DNA of 64,000 nt from Streptomyces griseoviridis (GTDB taxonomy: Bacteria > Actinomycetota > Actinomycetes > Streptomycetales > Streptomycetaceae). The first letter of the stretch is position 1. Each line of letters begins with the position of its first letter. Below the pieces are notes generated by a model. It was not told the origin of the DNA. It ran no database searches and saw only the letters and a list, made by a program, of their open reading frames with translations. The position numbers and the translations under genes were made by a program. Shown here piece by piece: positions 62,124 through 64,000 of this stretch. The DNA is taken from NCBI RefSeq assembly GCF_005222485.1, contig NZ_CP029078.1, positions 5,731,501 through 5,795,500 on the forward strand. The letters run 5' to 3'.

Positions 62124-63546
62124 GGCCGTCCGCCCCCTCGCCGTGGTCCCGGTCCTCGTGGCCGTCCCGCTCCCGGTCCTTGATCAGTTCCTCGTCCTCG
62201 TCCCCGCGACGGCCGTCGTCGGTGTCAGCGCTGTCGGCGCGGTCAGCTGTGTCAGTGGCGTCGGCGATGTCGACGGGGTCGTCCTCGTCGAGGTGGAACT
62301 CGGTCTCCCGCCAGTCGTCGGGCAGCATGTGGTCGAGGACGTCGTCCACGGTCACCGCGCCGAGCAGCGCCCCCGCCTCGTCCACGACGGGTGCCGCGAC
62401 CATGTCGTAGGTGGCGAAGAACCCGGCGACGGCGGGCAGCGCCGCGTCCGGCGCCAGGGGCTTGAGGTCCTGGTCGAGGATCGAGCTGACCAGCGTGTAC
62501 GGGGGGTCGCGCAGCAGCCGCTGGAAGTGCACGGTGCCCAGGTACTTGCCGGTCGGGGTGTCGTCGGGCGGCCGGCAGACGTAGACCTGGGCGGCGAGCG
62601 CGGGGGAGAGGTCGGCGTTGCGGACCCGGGCCAGGGCGTCGGCGACGGTGGCGTCGGGGCGCAGCACGATCGGCTCGGTCGTCATCAGACCGCCCGCCGT
62701 GCGCTCCTCGTACGACATCAGCCGCCGCATGTCGGCCGCGTCGGAGGGCTGCATCAGGCTCAGCAGCCGCTCCTTGTCCACCTCGGGCAGCTCCCGCAGC
62801 AGGTCGGCCGCGTCGTCCGGGTCCATGGCCTCCAGGACGTCCGCGGCCCGCTCCTCCTTGAGCTTGCCGAGGATCTCGATCTGGTCGTCCTCGGGCAGCT
62901 CCTCCAGGACGTCCGCCAGCCGGTCGTCGTCGAGGGCGGCGGCGACCTCCGCGCGGCGCTTGGGGGAGAGGTGGTGCAGCACGTTGGCGAGGTCGGCGGG
63001 GCGCAGCTTCTCGAAGGTGGCGAGGAGGTTCTCGGCGCCCTGTCCCTGCTCGTCGAGGGAGAAGCCGCTGACGGCTGACCACTCGACGGTCAGCGTCTCG
63101 CCCTTGGCCCGCCGGAAGGCGCCGCCCTTGCGGCCCTTGCGGACGAAGACCCGGTCGACCTCCCAGTCCCTGCGGGCGGGCAGTTGCCGCACCGACAGGT
63201 CGAGGACGGTGACCTCCTCGCCGCTCTCGGCGAGCACGACCCGCCGGTCGAGGAGTTCCCCGAAGACCAGCCGCTCGGTGGGCCGCTGCTCGAACCGGCG
63301 GACGTTGAGCACCCCGGTGGAGATGACCTGGCCCGACTCGACGCCGGTGACCCGGGTCATGGGCAGGAAGATCCGGCGCCTGCTGGTCAGTTCGACGACC
63401 AGGCCGAGCACCCGGGGCGGCCGGTTGCCGACGCGCAGCACGACGACCACGTCCCGCACCCGGCCGACCGCGTCGCCGTTCGGGTCGAAGACGGCGATGT
63501 CGGAGAGGTGCGAGACGAAGACCCGGGAAGGGGCGCCCGTTGCCAT
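62107..63546 (-). CDS. MgtE N-terminal domain plus CBS-domain protein without a transport domain
   Basis: 479 aa from ATG 63546, 7 nt after ggaggagg. The N-terminal ~200 residues form two PRC-barrel-like modules (VFVSHLSDIAVFDPNGDAVG and FEQRPTERLVFGELLDRRVV). An MgtE_N superhelical domain follows (LRPADLANVLHHLSPKRRAE, LPEDDQIEILGKL, MDPDDAADLLRELPE). Two CBS motifs come next (GGLMTTEPIVLRPDATVADA and a second ending DVLDHMLPDDW), then a very acidic tail. The membrane pore of true MgtE Mg2+ channels is missing, so it is likely a Mg2+- or nucleotide-sensing partner. Confidence 0.9.
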   Translation of the reverse strand: MATGAPSRVFVSHLSDIAVFDPNGDAVGRVRDVVVVLRVGNRPPRVLGLVVELTSRRRIFLPMTRVTGVESGQVISTGVLNVRRFEQRPTERLVFGELLDRRVVLAESGEEVTVLDLSVRQLPARRDWEVDRVFVRKGRKGGAFRRAKGETLTVEWSAVSGFSLDEQGQGAENLLATFEKLRPADLANVLHHLSPKRRAEVAAALDDDRLADVLEELPEDDQIEILGKLKEERAADVLEAMDPDDAADLLRELPEVDKERLLSLMQPSDAADMRRLMSYEERTAGGLMTTEPIVLRPDATVADALARVRNADLSPALAAQVYVCRPPDDTPTGKYLGTVHFQRLLRDPPYTLVSSILDQDLKPLAPDAALPAVAGFFATYDMVAAPVVDEAGALLGAVTVDDVLDHMLPDDWRETEFHLDEDDPVDIADATDTADRADSADTDDGRRGDEDEELIKDRERDGHEDRDHGEGADGHGSRA

Positions 63547-63744
63547 GCCCGCGCCTCCTCCCACGACGGTGTTGCGCGCTGCGCTTCTTTTCCGAATTGC
63601 CCGCTCGGATGGGCTTCAGGCTAGCCCGTCCCGATCGGATCCGCGCAGGTGGGGCTCGGCGAGGACTGGGTCCGCCGGGAGCGTGCGCCCCCGGTACGCT
63701 GCCGTACGCCGCTTGGGTCATTCGACGGAAAGGCAGCACCACCT
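63547..63744. promoter_or_regulatory. Divergent promoter region of the CBS-domain and lipoprotein genes
   Basis: 198 nt. tacgct at about 63696 could be the -10 for the rightward gene, and tagcct (minus strand, about 63620) for the leftward one. Only the leftward gene has a strong Shine-Dalgarno. Confidence 0.4.
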
Positions 63745-64000
63745 GTGTCTGCGATCTCCCTGGGCCGTACGCGCCGGACCGCGCTCGCGGGCGCGGTCTG
63801 CGCCCTGGTCGTGACGGCGACGGGGCTGCTCTCCGGGTGCGGCGAGGACCCCGACGCGGGTACCAACGGGGTGGGGAAGCTGCCCGCCGAGCAGATCCAG
63901 CGCAAGACGCGGGCCGCGGCCGACGCCGCGGACACCGTGCGGCTGGCCGGGGACGTCGTCACCAACGGGCGCACCTACCGGCTCGACATGCGCCTGTCGG
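63745..64000 (+). CDS. Lipoprotein, N-terminal part (cut by the window end)
   Basis: 85 codons visible from GTG 63745 (MSAISLGRTRRTALAGAV). The lipoprotein signal peptide ends in LLSGC, lipidated Cys32. After a Gly/Asp linker, LPAEQIQRKTRAAADAADTV, LAGDVVTNGRTYRLDMRLS looks like the start of an LppX/LprG-LolA-like fold, a family that binds acylated lipids. The rest lies outside the window, so the assignment is tentative. Confidence 0.7.
   Translation, partial: MSAISLGRTRRTALAGAVCALVVTATGLLSGCGEDPDAGTNGVGKLPAEQIQRKTRAAADAADTVRLAGDVVTNGRTYRLDMRLS

Overview
This window is high-GC actinobacterial chromosome, almost certainly Streptomyces: coding is dense, third codon positions are strongly G/C, GTG/TTG starts and ATGA/GTGA gene overlaps are frequent, and the gene set is typical of the genus (mycothiol deacetylase MshB, BldK-type oligopeptide importers, a 7Fe ferredoxin, and a SigE/anti-sigma/HtrA/TatB block). 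I saw no tRNA, rRNA, CRISPR array, transposase, integrase or prophage gene, and no in-frame TTA codon by eye.

Layout. 1-4.9 kb: end of a SpoIIE-type ATPase protein, a membrane coiled-coil protein, a GH18-like membrane-anchored protein with a minisatellite in its N-terminal half, and a kinase-like protein. 5-8.8 kb: a leftward Sdh1-type succinate dehydrogenase operon with a small extra upstream gene. 9.3-13.7 kb: an orphan LpqW/OppA-like lipoprotein with a His/Asp-rich insertion, then TypA/BipA. 14-33 kb: three complete five-gene oligopeptide (Opp/Dpp/BldK) ABC importers. The first (rightward) and second (leftward) have the same gene order and converge tail to tail; the third is rightward and divergent from the second. 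33-46.6 kb: S9 prolyl-oligopeptidase-like peptidase, a small membrane protein, mshB, a large PG_binding_4/VanW-type membrane protein, an ABC-2 efflux pump with its two-component system, SirB1-like and GNAT proteins, ferredoxin and dapC. 46.7-54.7 kb: a secreted protein, a lysozyme-like membrane protein, dapE, LOG protein, a FolP2-like protein, DivIVA-like protein, tag, enoyl-CoA hydratase, a DUF3117 protein and an O-methyltransferase. 54.9-64 kb: sigE, anti-sigma factor, HtrA, tatB, a conserved hypothetical, mrp, a DUF1003 protein, an MgtE_N/CBS protein and the start of a lipoprotein gene.

How it fits together. From family knowledge, the order typA/lpqW-like, mshB, ferredoxin-dapC, dapE-LOG-folP2-tag-DUF3117-methyltransferase-sigE-rseA-htrA-tatB-mrp-CBS parallels the mycobacterial chromosome, so this is a conserved actinobacterial backbone. 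The peptide transporters, peptidase, efflux/two-component unit and cell-envelope proteins look like lineage-specific additions. Peptide import and cleavage, diaminopimelate synthesis (dapC, dapE), envelope stress sensing (sigE-rseA-htrA) and protein export (tatB) give the region a cell-envelope and developmental flavour.

Most notable points: the two bldK-type operons form an inverted pair whose terminal ATPase genes share a 237-nt tract with only three (all synonymous) differences. A 28-codon ORF upstream of the first operon copies the start of the third operon's binding-protein gene. A palindrome-like motif recurs upstream of the peptide-transport operons and near the peptidase gene. One methyltransferase gene appears to start at ATT. 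Coordinates and hand alignments were done by eye; family assignments rest on recognised motifs, not database searches.
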